Assembly: GCA_947385085.1 (NCBI GenBank)
Contig: CANDJN010000009.1
Location: 1 to 62,824 of the forward strand
Direction: 5' to 3'
Length of the DNA: 62,824 bases
Origin: an uncultured Erysipelotrichaceae bacterium
GTDB taxonomy: Bacteria > Bacillota_I > Bacilli_A > Erysipelotrichales > Erysipelotrichaceae
A program made the position numbers and the translations under genes. Of the stretch, positions 53,134 to 62,577 are shown one piece after another. The notes beneath the pieces were generated by a model. It did not search any database. It was not told the DNA's origin and worked only from the letters and a program-made list of their open reading frames with translations. Numbering within the stretch: position 1 is the first letter of the stretch; every line of letters starts with the position of its first letter.

Positions 53134-54003
53134 TTAGCGAATCGGCTCCAGATAGAACCGTCCTTCCACCATCTCTGTTTTCGTTACATTAATAAATGCG
53201 GTCTGATCCACTTCCTTAACCCGATGAATGATTGCTTTTACATCCGTTGTGTTGACTACCGTGTATAGCAATGTTCGCTCTTTACCGGAATATGTCCCGA
53301 TTCCTTCCAAACGAGTTACCCCATGGTGTGTGGAATGCTGAATGATCGGTATGATCACATCCGGCTGCGAAGTAACGATCAGCATCGTCATTCGCTTGTA
53401 GCGCGTATGCATCGTATTTACCACCTGCGTTGAGCAGAATTGAAAAATGATGGAATACAGGGCGCTTTCCCATCCAAACAAGGCACCCGCCACCAGCAGC
53501 ATCACCACATTCATTCCCATCACATAGTTCCATGCCGACTGTCCGGTACGCTTGGAAATCCACATGGAAATGAAGTCGGTACCACCGCTTGAGGCATTGC
53601 CCTTTAATGCGATGCTCAAGGCAATACCGTTGATAATCCCACCGAAAATCGCAATTAATAAAATATCTTCAGTAATATTTACGATCGGCAAAACATCCAC
53701 AAACAATCCGGTTAAAACAATCATAACGAGTGAATACAAGGTAAACTTCTTTCCGACCATTTTAAAACCGATATAGGCAGGAATAGCGTTTAACGTATAA
53801 TTTACTAGGGAAAATGGAATCTCTATATGGAAATACGTAGAAGCGATACGCTGAATCAATACGGTCAGACCGTTAAAACCGCCGGGAAACAACCCGCCGG
53901 CATTGACAAATGTATTTAAATTTACGGCTGCGATGGCGGCTGCGACCACCACGCATATCAAAGTAATCACATCTCTGTATTTACCATGCTTATAATTCAT
54001 CAT
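53134..54003 (-). CDS. YitT family membrane protein
   Basis: 289 aa. About five membrane segments (1-195) with NAGGLFPGGFNGLTVLIQRI and GNASSGGTDFISMWISKRTG, then a soluble DUF2179 domain (SGKERTLLYTVVNTTDVKAIIHRVKEVDQTAFINVT). This is a typical Bacillota YitT/YpjC-type protein of unknown function, thought to be a transporter with a sensing tail. Confidence 0.88.
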   Translation of the reverse strand: MMNYKHGKYRDVITLICVVVAAAIAAVNLNTFVNAGGLFPGGFNGLTVLIQRIASTYFHIEIPFSLVNYTLNAIPAYIGFKMVGKKFTLYSLVMIVLTGLFVDVLPIVNITEDILLIAIFGGIINGIALSIALKGNASSGGTDFISMWISKRTGQSAWNYVMGMNVVMLLVAGALFGWESALYSIIFQFCSTQVVNTMHTRYKRMTMLIVTSQPDVIIPIIQHSTHHGVTRLEGIGTYSGKERTLLYTVVNTTDVKAIIHRVKEVDQTAFINVTKTEMVEGRFYLEPIR

Positions 54004-54085
54004 GAAAACCTCGCTTTGATTTCATAGTCCACTATATTATACTATCATTTTCATTGTATACAAGAGCGTATTGATGTATTCTGTT

Positions 54086-54550
54086 TCATTGTGATTGTGA
54101 TGCCTTCCATGCTTTAAAATGGGACCCCACAACAAGTATTAAGCCTGCCCATAAAAACAGATCCGCCAAATTAAGAATCATGGATCCGCCAGCGATCGTT
54201 ATTAGAAAAATATCTCTGACATAATGTAAAAATAAGCGATCCAGCAAATTGCCGCCCAAGCCGCCCATCATCCATAACAGACCATAGCGGCTCATTCGAT
54301 CGTCGTCATCAAGATGATGAAAATAGCTGTATACCAATATCAATGATAAAACGGTAATCAGTATTACCAATAAGCCATGTCCTTCCACAATATTCCATGC
54401 CGTCCCAAAATTCTGCGCATCGCTTAGACAGAAAAAATGACCTAAGATCGGAACCTCATCACCAAGTTCCACCGTTAAATTCACAATAAATTTTGTCAGC
54501 TGATCCACACATATCAATAAGAGTACCCACCTGATCTCGCGTTTGTTCAT
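54086..54550 (-). CDS. lspA: Lipoprotein signal peptidase II
   Basis: 154 aa, four membrane segments. Family blocks are DQLTKFIV, the NFGTAWNI block, the first catalytic Asp in GGLGGNLLDRLF and the second in LNLADLFLWAG. It cleaves lipoprotein signal peptides after lipidation. AGGTGAAGG precedes the ATG. Confidence 0.92.
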   Translation of the reverse strand: MNKREIRWVLLLICVDQLTKFIVNLTVELGDEVPILGHFFCLSDAQNFGTAWNIVEGHGLLVILITVLSLILVYSYFHHLDDDDRMSRYGLLWMMGGLGGNLLDRLFLHYVRDIFLITIAGGSMILNLADLFLWAGLILVVGSHFKAWKASQSQ

Positions 54551-54603
54551 TCCTTCACCTGCTTAATAACGCTACTATTATAACAATTTTTTGGCTCTTT
54601 TAC

Positions 54604-54634
54604 AAAAAAAGAAACGCAAATTCATTGCGTTCCG
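54604..54634 (-). terminator. deoR terminator
   Basis: On the minus strand GAACGCAA pairs with TTGCGTTTC over a four-base loop, followed by seven T. Confidence 0.88.
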
Positions 54635-54663
54635 TGATTCTTTTTGTATCCTATTATGAAATA

Positions 54664-55452
54664 TCAACGAACGGAAGCCCACGCTACGTTATTCCAGCCT
54701 CGTTTTTGTATCCATGACTTTGCGCTTTCATCCTCATCAATGACAATCTTGGTCACATCCTCTACCCTAAGCAGCTGCTTGATCGTTCGTTTGCCTAGTT
54801 TATCATGAGAACAAGCCACAATGCAGGCAGCCGAATTCTTTAACAATTCCCCTTTGATTAAATTCTCATCAGATGCGGAGCTGGTAATCGCTCCGGTATT
54901 ATCAATACCATTACAGGAAAGGATAAAAAGATCACTTTTTAACGTTTCCAGCATTGGCAGTGTATTTTCATCATGAAAACTCTCATGTTCCTGATCCAAA
55001 CGACCACCGGCTAAATATAATTCAATCGCAGAACAGGAATGCACGGCAAGAGCTACCGCCAGCGAATAAGTAATGATCGTACAGGGTAGCTGTTTTTGTA
55101 CCAAATGCTGAGCCACGCTTAAACAGGTGGTTCCGGCATCCAAGGCAACCACACTGTGTGGAGCGATCATTGTCGCTGCGATATGCTCACCTATGGCATT
55201 TTTTTCCTTAACGCTCAATCCTTTACGCAAGCGAAAGGAAGTGTTCTGTAAGGTGTGCTCATTGGATATGGCACCCCCTAATATGCGTTTAATCAACTGC
55301 TGCTGCTCCAGATATGCCAGATCATTGCGGATCGTTGCTTCTGAAACATGAAGCTTAATCACCAATTCACGAACCGTGACCATATCCTGCTCATCGAGTA
55401 TGGAGCGAATTCGCTCATGGCGCTGTTGTGCTTTTTTTCCTATTTCCATCAT
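54664..55452 (-). CDS. DeoR-family sugar-responsive repressor
   Basis: 262 aa; the start is the ATG at 55452 or 55449, both after GGAAGG. The HTH reads MVTVRELVIKLHVSEATIRNDLAYLEQQQLIKRILGGA. The sensor domain has VVALDAGTTCLSVAQHL and the YLAGGRLD block typical of DeoR proteins that bind phosphosugars. It is transcribed away from nagB and most likely controls it in response to an amino-sugar phosphate. Confidence 0.88.
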   Translation of the reverse strand: MMEIGKKAQQRHERIRSILDEQDMVTVRELVIKLHVSEATIRNDLAYLEQQQLIKRILGGAISNEHTLQNTSFRLRKGLSVKEKNAIGEHIAATMIAPHSVVALDAGTTCLSVAQHLVQKQLPCTIITYSLAVALAVHSCSAIELYLAGGRLDQEHESFHDENTLPMLETLKSDLFILSCNGIDNTGAITSSASDENLIKGELLKNSAACIVACSHDKLGKRTIKQLLRVEDVTKIVIDEDESAKSWIQKRGWNNVAWASVR

Positions 55453-55565
55453 CAAAACCTTCCTTTGTTTCTATTTTACCATGGAATGACCGATTACGAA
55501 CAGAGTCCAGTTATATTTTTTATTGTACACGCATATATTTAGGCTCATTTCTATCATCAGAAACA

Positions 55566-55632
55566 GTTTTATTATTGACACCGATAGTTTTAACAATATT
55601 TTTTATTGATTACAATAATTTTATTATTGACT
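55566..55632. promoter_or_regulatory. Direct repeats upstream of nagB, probable DeoR operators
   Basis: TTTTATTATTGAC at about 55567-55579, TTTTTTATTGAT at about 55599-55610, and TTTTATTATTGAC at 55619-55631. The third overlaps the nagB -35. DeoR-family repressors commonly use such direct repeats. Confidence 0.6.
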
Positions 55633-55654
55633 TCGCTAATTTTTATAGTATAAT
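55627..55654 (+). promoter_or_regulatory. nagB promoter
   Basis: TTGACT (55627-55632), 16 bases, TATAAT (55649-55654), then AAGGAGG before the nagB ATG. Confidence 0.75.
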
Positions 55655-55681
55655 AAACATGAAAATAAGGAGGAACAAAAG

Positions 55682-56440
55682 ATGAAAGTTTATTTGGAAA
55701 AAGATTATGAAGCAGTGAGTAAAAAAACCGCAGAAATTGTACGCGATGCCGTAAACGCAAAACCGAACTTGATTTTCTGTCTGCCTGCCGGCGCATCACC
55801 GATCGGTATGTATCGCTATTTGGTGGAAATGTATCGCAATAAAGAAGTATCCTTTCAAGATATGATTACCTTTGATATGGATGAATATGTTGGACTGACT
55901 CCGGATGATGATCAAAGCTATGCCTATTTCATGCAAAAGCACTTCCTTCAATATGTAGATGTAAAGCCAGAGAATGTATTTTATCCCGATGGCATGGCTA
56001 AAGATCTGGATGCGATGTGTAAAAAATACAGCGCCGATATATTTGCCAAGGGCGGTTTGGATCTTGCCATTACCGGCATAGGCGCGGATGGACACATTGC
56101 CTTTAATGAACCGGATCATAAGTTGATTCCGTTAACACATTATATTGACCTTGATGAAAGCACCCGTGAAAATAATGCGCATTTCTTTGACGGTGATCTC
56201 AGCCGCGTTCCCAAGCAGGCTATTACCATCGGCATGGAAGACATCATGAAAAGCCGCTTGTTCCTCGTCGTAGCCAGCGGTGAAAAAAAGGCCAAACTGA
56301 TCAAAAAGACATTTGAAGAAGAAACATTGGATCCGATGTGGCCGGTATCCTTCTTAAGAATGCATCCTAACTGCGTCTATATTATTGATGAAGCAGCTGC
56401 CTCATTGACCGATCCAGATATCTTGGCAAAATATCGTTAG
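55682..56440 (+). CDS. nagB: Glucosamine-6-phosphate deaminase
   Basis: 252 aa. LPAGASPIGMYRYL (phosphate loop), FDMDEYVGL with the catalytic Asp, GIGADGHIAFNEP with the catalytic His and DESTRENNAHFF. It converts GlcN-6-P to Fru-6-P and ammonia, linking amino-sugar use to glycolysis. Not followed by nagA. Strong AAGGAGG start and DeoR operators. Confidence 0.95.
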   Translation: MKVYLEKDYEAVSKKTAEIVRDAVNAKPNLIFCLPAGASPIGMYRYLVEMYRNKEVSFQDMITFDMDEYVGLTPDDDQSYAYFMQKHFLQYVDVKPENVFYPDGMAKDLDAMCKKYSADIFAKGGLDLAITGIGADGHIAFNEPDHKLIPLTHYIDLDESTRENNAHFFDGDLSRVPKQAITIGMEDIMKSRLFLVVASGEKKAKLIKKTFEEETLDPMWPVSFLRMHPNCVYIIDEAAASLTDPDILAKYR

Positions 56441-56451
56441 TATGATAAATC

Positions 56452-56485
56452 GTTAAAAGCGATACGTTGAGCGTATCGCTTTGTT
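56452..56485 (+). terminator. nagB terminator
   Basis: AAAGCGATACG pairs with CGTATCGCTTT over a short loop, then GTT; the T run is short. Confidence 0.75.
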
Positions 56486-56556
56486 ATGCTTTCAAACAAG
56501 AATACCGCCACATAATGATTGACGGCGCCCATAATCATTCGTTATACCAATACCAA

Positions 56557-57072
56557 TCATTCTTCCTTAAGCAGCTTACAAATTGGCTCAATGTATTTTT
56601 TATCGGTGATATCATATGAGGATGATAGCCAGCGAATCATATCCTCATCACGCTGCTTCTTTTTCTTTAGCATCGACACAAACATCTTCATCATCACTTT
56701 TGAGGTAGGCGGCATTTCTTCATAATTCAAACCGCCTGGACAATAAAATACGTTCACATTCGCAAAATCCTTAACTGGAAAGTTCTGTTTTAACGCTTCC
56801 TGTACATCCGGATTTTCATAAGGATTGGCTCCGACACAAAATGCAATCAAGCGCTTTCCTTCCCATTGCTTTAAATGATTTTTAAACCAATTCAGCTTAC
56901 GAATCCCTCCGGCACATGCCCAGCTGCCAAAGACAATCGCATCGTAGACATTAAAATCGACTTGTTTTGCATCAGATAAAGAAAATAAATCCGCCTTTGT
57001 TGCTTCAGCAATCCATTGGCCATAGCGTTTGGTAAATCCCGTATCAGAGTGATAAATAACAGCGATTTTCAT
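56557..57072 (-). CDS. Flavodoxin-domain protein
   Basis: 171 aa. FMN phosphate loop VIYHSDTGFTKRYGQWIAEAT and FGSWACAGGIRKLNW, as in protoporphyrinogen-oxidase-like (HemG) and other long-chain flavodoxin domains. It starts four bases inside the end of a MarR regulator gene, so it is co-transcribed and controlled by that regulator. Likely a stress or redox-linked FMN carrier; partner unknown. Confidence 0.82.
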   Translation of the reverse strand: MKIAVIYHSDTGFTKRYGQWIAEATKADLFSLSDAKQVDFNVYDAIVFGSWACAGGIRKLNWFKNHLKQWEGKRLIAFCVGANPYENPDVQEALKQNFPVKDFANVNVFYCPGGLNYEEMPPTSKVMMKMFVSMLKKKKQRDEDMIRWLSSSYDITDKKYIEPICKLLKEE

Positions 57073-57623
57073 TTTGTATTTTCTCCCTTTTTATCTATTT
57101 CATAATTGGTATTCTCACTAAATATGCGCCTTGTTTCATTTTGAGCTGCTCCATGACTTTTCAAATGATCAACTCCTTCAAACAGTTTCACTATAAGCTG
57201 AAAAAGCTGATTTATTTCCTCATCTGTGTAATGTGCAAACAGGATATGTAATTCCTGCTCATAGCTATAGAATACATTTTCAAAGTATTCATTCAGCTTT
57301 TCTGTCGCAAGAATATGCGAAGCTCTGCCATCTGTATCATCCGTAGTAATAATGACAAACCCTTTCTTTTCCAATAATGCCGCAAGCTTTTTAATATTCT
57401 GGCGTGAACAGCCCAAGAGCTTTCCCAACTGTGTAAAAGTAAGCTGTTCCTTGGATTGTCTCACCATTGTCAATAACATAAACTGCCTTAACGTAATTTG
57501 GGGAATTTGTTGATCAAACAGTGTTTGAAGACGATTGCCGATCATGAATAAAGAACTAAAAATTGCCTTGGCCTGATGTTCCCGTGTATCGCAAAAGCGT
57601 TGAATCAAATCATTGATTTCCAT
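57069..57623 (-). CDS. MarR-family regulator
   Basis: 184 aa from the ATG at 57623 (AAGGAGGAAAAT upstream); the longer frame passes over the operator. The winged helix is LTFTQLGKLLGCSRQNIKKLAALLEKKGFVIITTDDTDGRASHILAT. It is autoregulated by all signs, with two palindromic boxes around its promoter, and governs the flavodoxin gene behind it. Confidence 0.88.
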   Translation of the reverse strand: MEINDLIQRFCDTREHQAKAIFSSLFMIGNRLQTLFDQQIPQITLRQFMLLTMVRQSKEQLTFTQLGKLLGCSRQNIKKLAALLEKKGFVIITTDDTDGRASHILATEKLNEYFENVFYSYEQELHILFAHYTDEEINQLFQLIVKLFEGVDHLKSHGAAQNETRRIFSENTNYEIDKKGENTK

Positions 57624-57639
57624 ATTTTCCTCCTTATAA

Positions 57640-57684
57640 GTAACTGGTTTCTTATATTTTAGCAACTAGTTACTTATATGTCAA
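57640..57684 (-). promoter_or_regulatory. marR promoter with two palindromic operators
   Basis: On the minus strand TTGACA (57679-57684), 17 bases, TAAAAT (57656-57661). Box 1 GCAACTAGTTAC (57662-57673) fills the spacer. Box 2 GTAACTGGTTTC (57640-57651) lies after the start site. Both suit a MarR dimer. Confidence 0.75.
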
Positions 57685-57743
57685 TAGAATAACCAAAACA
57701 TGCCGTATAGATTTTACACTGATGGCACCGTGTTCGACATACA

Positions 57744-57778
57744 AAAAACGCCTGATCATTCATCGATACAAGCGTTGT
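57744..57778 (-). terminator. Probable dnaJ terminator
   Basis: On the minus strand AACGC pairs with GCGTT over a long loop, followed by TTTTTG. The stem is short. Confidence 0.5.
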
Positions 57779-57795
57779 TTGCCATTACATATGTT

Positions 57796-58896
57796 TTATT
57801 TAAAAGCTCTTTTGAATTTCTCAAACGGTGACTCATGAGCTTTTTTATTGCGGATCGTTTCATATAATTCCTTTTCTTCTCTAGTGATTTTAGTAGGAAT
57901 TTCTATTACAACTTCCACAAATTGATCGCCTTGAGCACCGCGCTGTGTCTTCACGCCCTTGCCGCGTAGCCGGAACTGTTGCCCATGCTGGGTACCTGCG
58001 GGAATTGTTAAATCCACATCACCATAAACCGTCGGCACTTCAAGTTTACAGCCTAATGTCGCATCCAAAGCGCTGATCGGTACGGTAATGCGAATATCAT
58101 TGCCATCACGCACAAAGGTTTTATGTCTTGTCACTAAGATTTCAATGTAGAGATCACCGTTGCTTCCTCCATTGATGCCTCGCTCCCCTTTATTGGGCAC
58201 ACGAACCTGTTGACCGGATTGAATGCCGGCCGGAATCTTGATATTCAGTTTCACGCGCTTATGCTCATATCCGCGTCCATGACATTTATCGCATTTTTTT
58301 GCGACTGTTTTGCCACTGCCGCCACAATCAGGACAGACACTTTGACTTTGGAATACGCCAAAGGGAGTACGCTGCTGGGATGTTACTTTACCGCTGCCGC
58401 CGCACGTGGAGCACGTATGAATATCACTTTTGGAATACGCGCCGGTTCCACCGCACGCGGTACATTGTTCATCCACATCAATGGTGATCTCTTCCTCTTT
58501 TCCGAAAACCGCATCCATAAAATCAATACGCATCTGCATAAAGCGATCGTTGCCCTTGCGCGGACCGTTGCTTTGCCGGGTTCTACCACCGCCAAAGCCA
58601 CCGCCGAAAAAGGATCCGAAAATATCACTGAAATCCTCAAAGCCGCCAAAGCCGCCCTGATTAAATCCTGCGCCCTCCATTCCTGCATGACCGAACTGAT
58701 CATAGGTGGCCTTCTTCTGGGGATCAGACAAGACTTCATAAGCTTCGTTTACTTCTTTGAATTTATCTTCTGCTCCGGGCTCCTTATTGACATCCGGGTG
58801 ATATTTTTTAGCCATTTTCCGATAGGCTTTTTTGATTTCATCATCACTGGCTCCCTTGGTAAGACCCAGCACCTCATAATAATCTTTTTTGCTCAT
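57796..58896 (-). CDS. dnaJ: Chaperone DnaJ (Hsp40)
   Basis: 366 aa from the ATG at 58896 (AAAGGTGATG upstream). J domain with the HPD motif in KKYHPDVNKEPG, a Gly/Phe-rich linker (about 75-120), four CxxCxGxG zinc motifs (CTACGGTG, CSTCGGSG, CPDCGGSG, CDKCHGRG) and the C-terminal substrate domains. Type I DnaJ, complete. It stimulates DnaK ATPase. Confidence 0.97.
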   Translation of the reverse strand: MSKKDYYEVLGLTKGASDDEIKKAYRKMAKKYHPDVNKEPGAEDKFKEVNEAYEVLSDPQKKATYDQFGHAGMEGAGFNQGGFGGFEDFSDIFGSFFGGGFGGGRTRQSNGPRKGNDRFMQMRIDFMDAVFGKEEEITIDVDEQCTACGGTGAYSKSDIHTCSTCGGSGKVTSQQRTPFGVFQSQSVCPDCGGSGKTVAKKCDKCHGRGYEHKRVKLNIKIPAGIQSGQQVRVPNKGERGINGGSNGDLYIEILVTRHKTFVRDGNDIRITVPISALDATLGCKLEVPTVYGDVDLTIPAGTQHGQQFRLRGKGVKTQRGAQGDQFVEVVIEIPTKITREEKELYETIRNKKAHESPFEKFKRAFK

Positions 58897-58974
58897 CTTC
58901 ATCACCTTTCTCAAATGAAGCCGCTGTTTTTCACACTGTCAGGATATTTTGAACTGTGCGGCATACAGACGAAA

Positions 58975-59008
58975 CAGACGAGGCTCGGTATTCGCCAAGC
59001 ATCGTCTG
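58975..59008 (-). promoter_or_regulatory. Strong hairpin between dnaK and dnaJ
   Basis: Two 14-base arms (58975-58988 and 58995-59008) pair with one mismatch and one G-U over a six-base loop. No T run follows, so it is more likely a processing or stability element that sets dnaJ output below dnaK than a full terminator. Confidence 0.6.
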
Positions 59009-59015
59009 AATCACA

Positions 59016-60812
59016 TTAATTCTTTTCTTCAAATTCTGCGTCTACAACGTTATCATCATTCGCGCCGCTATTATCAGCGCCCTGTGCGTTCTGATACATC
59101 GCTGCACTCGCCGCCTGCGCTGCTTGTTCCAGCGCATCCAATTTTGTTTTTACGGCTTCCATATCGTTTTCATCCAATGATTTCTGCAATTCATCGCGAA
59201 GCTTCATCGTTTCTTCTTTTTGCTTAGCATCAATCTTATCGCCGGCATCCGCAAGTGTCGTATCAATCTGATTGATAAATGCTTCGGCACGATTGCGCAA
59301 ATCGATTTCTTCCTTGCGTTTCTCATCCTCAGCCTTATGCTCTTCCGCCTCTTTTACCATGCGATCAATTTCCTCATCGCTAAGGCCGCTGGAATTTTGA
59401 ATCGTAATGGACTGTTGTTTTCCTGTTCCTTTATCTGTTGCGGATACATGGACGATACCGTTTACGTCAATATCAAATTTTACTTCAATCTGTGGTACAC
59501 CACGCCGTGCCGGCGCAATACCGTCTAATTTAAACAGACCCAATTCCTTATTGTCGTTAGCCATCGGACGCTCGCCCTGTAAAACGCGGATATCTACAGC
59601 CGGCTGATTATCGGCAGCCGTGGAGAAGATTTGTGATTTGCTGGCAGGAATCGTGGTATTACGCGGAATCAATACCGTCATAACGCCGCCCATTGTTTCA
59701 ATACCGAGTGACAACGGCGTAACATCCAGCAACAGCACATCCTTTACATCACCGGCAATGACGCCGCCTTGAATAGCAGCACCCATCGCAACCACCTCAT
59801 CGGGGTTTACGGAACGGTTCGGCTCTTTGCCCAAAATATTTTTTACCGCATCCTGCACGGCCGGAATACGCGTGGAACCACCAACCAGCAGTACCTGATG
59901 AATATCGTTCTTCGTCAATCCGGCGTCGCGCAAAGCATTGCGAACCGGTTCCATGGTGCGTTCCACCAAATGCTTGGTCATCTCATCAAATTTAGCGCGC
60001 GTCAAGCTGGCTTCAAAGTGCAGCGGGCCATCCGCACCGGCAGAGATAAACGGCAGTGAAATCTGCGTCTGTGCCATTCCGGACAAGTCTTTTTTCGCTT
60101 TCTCTGCGGCTTCTTTCAAACGCTGCATCGCCATCGTATCTTTGCTTAAATCGACACCGTTTTCCTTTTTAAACGTATCGACCATCCAATTTACGACCAC
60201 GTTATCAAAATCGTCGCCGCCCAGATGCGTATCACCATTGGTTGACAATACTTCAAAGGTTCCGTCTGCCAATTCCAGAATTGAAACATCGAAGGTGCCG
60301 CCACCTAAGTCATATACTAATACCTTTTGTTCCTGCTCGGTTTTATCCAAGCCATAAGCCAGCGCTGCCGCAGTCGGCTCGTTAATAATACGTTCTACCT
60401 CTAAACCGGCAATCTTACCGGCATCCTTAGTAGCCTGACGCTGCGCATCATTGAAGTATGCAGGGACGGTGATGACCGCCTTGTCTACCTTTTCACCAAG
60501 ATAGTCCTCGGCATATCCCTTTAAATATTGCAGAATCATCGCTGAAACTTCCTGTGGCGTATAATCCTTGCCTTCCAGCGTTACTTTTTCATTCGTACCG
60601 ATCTTACGCTTGATGGAGCTTATGGTATTCTTATTGGTAACCACCTGACGTTTGGCGGCATCACCGACAATACGCTCTCCATTTTTAAATGCCACTACAG
60701 ACGGCGTTGTGCGGTTTCCTTCCGGATTGGTAATGACCTTACAGTCGCCGCCCTCCATAACACTGACACAGGAATTTGTTGTTCCTAAGTCTATTCCGAT
60801 AATTTTACTCAT
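59016..60812 (-). CDS. dnaK: Chaperone DnaK (Hsp70)
   Basis: 598 aa. The nucleotide-binding domain opens KIIGIDLGTTNSCVSVMEGG; signatures VYDLGGGTFDVSIL and LLVGGSTRIPAVQ are present. Substrate domain with LLLDVTPLSLGIETMGG and the helical lid. Works with DnaJ, GrpE and ClpB. About 20 bases after grpE. Confidence 0.98.
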   Translation of the reverse strand: MSKIIGIDLGTTNSCVSVMEGGDCKVITNPEGNRTTPSVVAFKNGERIVGDAAKRQVVTNKNTISSIKRKIGTNEKVTLEGKDYTPQEVSAMILQYLKGYAEDYLGEKVDKAVITVPAYFNDAQRQATKDAGKIAGLEVERIINEPTAAALAYGLDKTEQEQKVLVYDLGGGTFDVSILELADGTFEVLSTNGDTHLGGDDFDNVVVNWMVDTFKKENGVDLSKDTMAMQRLKEAAEKAKKDLSGMAQTQISLPFISAGADGPLHFEASLTRAKFDEMTKHLVERTMEPVRNALRDAGLTKNDIHQVLLVGGSTRIPAVQDAVKNILGKEPNRSVNPDEVVAMGAAIQGGVIAGDVKDVLLLDVTPLSLGIETMGGVMTVLIPRNTTIPASKSQIFSTAADNQPAVDIRVLQGERPMANDNKELGLFKLDGIAPARRGVPQIEVKFDIDVNGIVHVSATDKGTGKQQSITIQNSSGLSDEEIDRMVKEAEEHKAEDEKRKEEIDLRNRAEAFINQIDTTLADAGDKIDAKQKEETMKLRDELQKSLDENDMEAVKTKLDALEQAAQAASAAMYQNAQGADNSGANDDNVVDAEFEEKN

Positions 60813-60831
60813 ACTGATTTCCTCCTTTAGC

Positions 60832-61467
60832 TTACTCGCTTACTTTTACTAATGTTGCACGCAACACACGATCTTTTAACATATAACCCTTCTGTAATAC
60901 TTGAATGACCATGCCTGATTCAACGCCCTCCATTTTTTCCTGCATCAGTGCATTGTGGAAATTTGGATCAAACGGTTGATTTAAGGCTTCAATTTCTTTT
61001 ACGCCTTCTTTTTCCAGCACGGCTTTTAATTGGGTATAAATCATCTCAAACCCCTTGACATAGTTTTTGATGTTTTGATCTTCCACCTTTACATCCAAAG
61101 CACGCTCCAAGGAATCCAAAACAGGCAGTACTTCTTGTGCAAAGCTTTGAATTCGATATTTGCGGACATTATCCGCTTCGCTCTGCAGACGCTTTTTCAT
61201 GTTATCCGCATCCGCATAAGCTTTGAAATAGGCATTTTTACTGGCTGCCAATTCTTCCTTAAGCTGAATAATCTCATTCTCCAGATCCTGAATCCGCTTC
61301 TTTTTCCCCGTCTTGGTTTTCTCTTCCTTGGCCTCTTTTTTCTCAGCTTTCTCTGTTGTTTTCTGTGCCTTTTTTTCTTCCTTTGTCTTTGGCGGCTCTT
61401 TTTCTTCCGCCATGACTTCCGGCTGCTTTATTTCCTCGGTTACGTTATTGGTTTCATTATCCTGCAT
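60832..61467 (-). CDS. grpE: Nucleotide exchange factor GrpE
   Basis: 211 aa. A long, highly charged Lys/Glu N-terminal section (1-60, coiled coil) precedes the GrpE domain (LKEELAASKNAYFKAYADADNMKKRLQ, FDPNFHNALMQEKM). It releases ADP from DnaK. The N-terminal extension is longer than in many homologues. Confidence 0.96.
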   Translation of the reverse strand: MQDNETNNVTEEIKQPEVMAEEKEPPKTKEEKKAQKTTEKAEKKEAKEEKTKTGKKKRIQDLENEIIQLKEELAASKNAYFKAYADADNMKKRLQSEADNVRKYRIQSFAQEVLPVLDSLERALDVKVEDQNIKNYVKGFEMIYTQLKAVLEKEGVKEIEALNQPFDPNFHNALMQEKMEGVESGMVIQVLQKGYMLKDRVLRATLVKVSE

Positions 61468-61476
61468 AAGTACCTC

Positions 61477-62505
61477 CTATTTATCACCGAATTCATCTTG
61501 ATACATTTCTTCGATGACCTTGCTCATGTATTCCATCAGGGCAACCACACGATTATATTGCATCCGAGTCGGACCAACAATCATCAGCTGTCCTTCTTCA
61601 CTTTCATTCAGTCTGAATTTGCTGGCGATGACAGCTACATTATTCATGTGCATCACCTTATTATCCCCTTCATCACCGATACGAACCATCAGATCGCCTT
61701 CATGATTGGCTAACTGCCTCCATACGCTGGAATCCTCCAGCATTCTCATCAGCTGTTTTAATTTCTCAATATCGGCAAATTCCGGCTGATACAGCATATT
61801 GCTTTGCCCACTGTAGTATACATTATCCGATGCGAAGCGTACAAAGGCATTCACAAATGCCTGAAACAGCATTTCATGACGGGTGATGTGCGCTTCCAGC
61901 AAAGGCTGTATTTCCTGCATCCGCTCGACAACATTCACAATCGGAGTACCGCTCAGTTTCTCATTGAGAATAGTACAACAGTTTTGAATATCTTCAAGAC
62001 TGACTTCCTCATCAAACTGAAATGTTTTATTTTCCGTATGACCGTGATCGGTAACGAAAATCGCTACGGCACTGCGCTCCGTAATCGGAATCAACTGGAC
62101 GTGCTGAAGTCGCTGACATTTGGAATCAGGGCCCAATACGACCGAAGTCAAATTGGTCATATCAGATAAAATATCACAGCTTTTCTTTACAATTTCTTCT
62201 AAAGAATAATGTCGCTCTTTGAATACTTTTTGTAAAGAATTCTTCACGCCCTCATCCAACTTCTTTTCCATTAAATTCTCGACATAGTAGCGATAGCCGG
62301 CTGAGGAGGGAATGCGTCCGGAAGATGTATGGGTCTTTTCCAGCAAGCCTTCTGCTTCCAGCACTGCCATCTCATTGCGAATAGTCGCTGAGGAACATGG
62401 AAAATCCAGCAATGACATGAGTGTTTTAGAGCCAACCGGTTCCGCTGTACGGGTAAATTCATCAACGATCGTTTTGAAGATGACGATTTGACGATTTGTC
62501 AGCAT
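61477..62505 (-). CDS. hrcA: Heat-shock repressor HrcA
   Basis: 342 aa from the ATG at 62505, 8 bases after AGAGGTG; the GTG at 62514 is too close. Winged helix TNRQIVIFKTIVDEFTRTAEPVGSKTL and CSSATIRNEMAVLEAEGLLEKTHTSSGRIPS, then a GAF-like domain. It binds CIRCE sites, here before its own operon and before clpB. Confidence 0.97.
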   Translation of the reverse strand: MLTNRQIVIFKTIVDEFTRTAEPVGSKTLMSLLDFPCSSATIRNEMAVLEAEGLLEKTHTSSGRIPSSAGYRYYVENLMEKKLDEGVKNSLQKVFKERHYSLEEIVKKSCDILSDMTNLTSVVLGPDSKCQRLQHVQLIPITERSAVAIFVTDHGHTENKTFQFDEEVSLEDIQNCCTILNEKLSGTPIVNVVERMQEIQPLLEAHITRHEMLFQAFVNAFVRFASDNVYYSGQSNMLYQPEFADIEKLKQLMRMLEDSSVWRQLANHEGDLMVRIGDEGDNKVMHMNNVAVIASKFRLNESEEGQLMIVGPTRMQYNRVVALMEYMSKVIEEMYQDEFGDK

Positions 62506-62520
62506 CCTTAACACCTCTTT

Positions 62521-62547
62521 CTAGCACTCTTGTTCCATGTCTGCTAA
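62521..62547. promoter_or_regulatory. CIRCE element (degenerate) in hrcA leader
   Basis: CTAGCACTC, nine bases, GTCTGCTAA: three mismatches to the HrcA consensus. It occupies the same leader position as CIRCE element 1 of clpB. Confidence 0.75.
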
Positions 62548-62548
62548 T

Positions 62549-62577
62549 AGTATATTCCTTTTTATTAGCACTGTCAA
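62549..62577 (-). promoter_or_regulatory. hrcA operon promoter
   Basis: On the minus strand TTGACA (62572-62577), 17 bases, TATACT (62549-62554), with the -35 inside the second CIRCE. Confidence 0.88.

Noticed and set aside
58210..59019. Plus-strand 269-codon frame opposite dnaJ
   Set aside because: Antisense shadow of the conserved Cys/Gly-rich dnaJ sequence.
61030..61713. Plus-strand 227-codon frame opposite grpE and hrcA
   Set aside because: Hydrophobic-looking only because it is antisense to a Lys/Glu-rich coding region.
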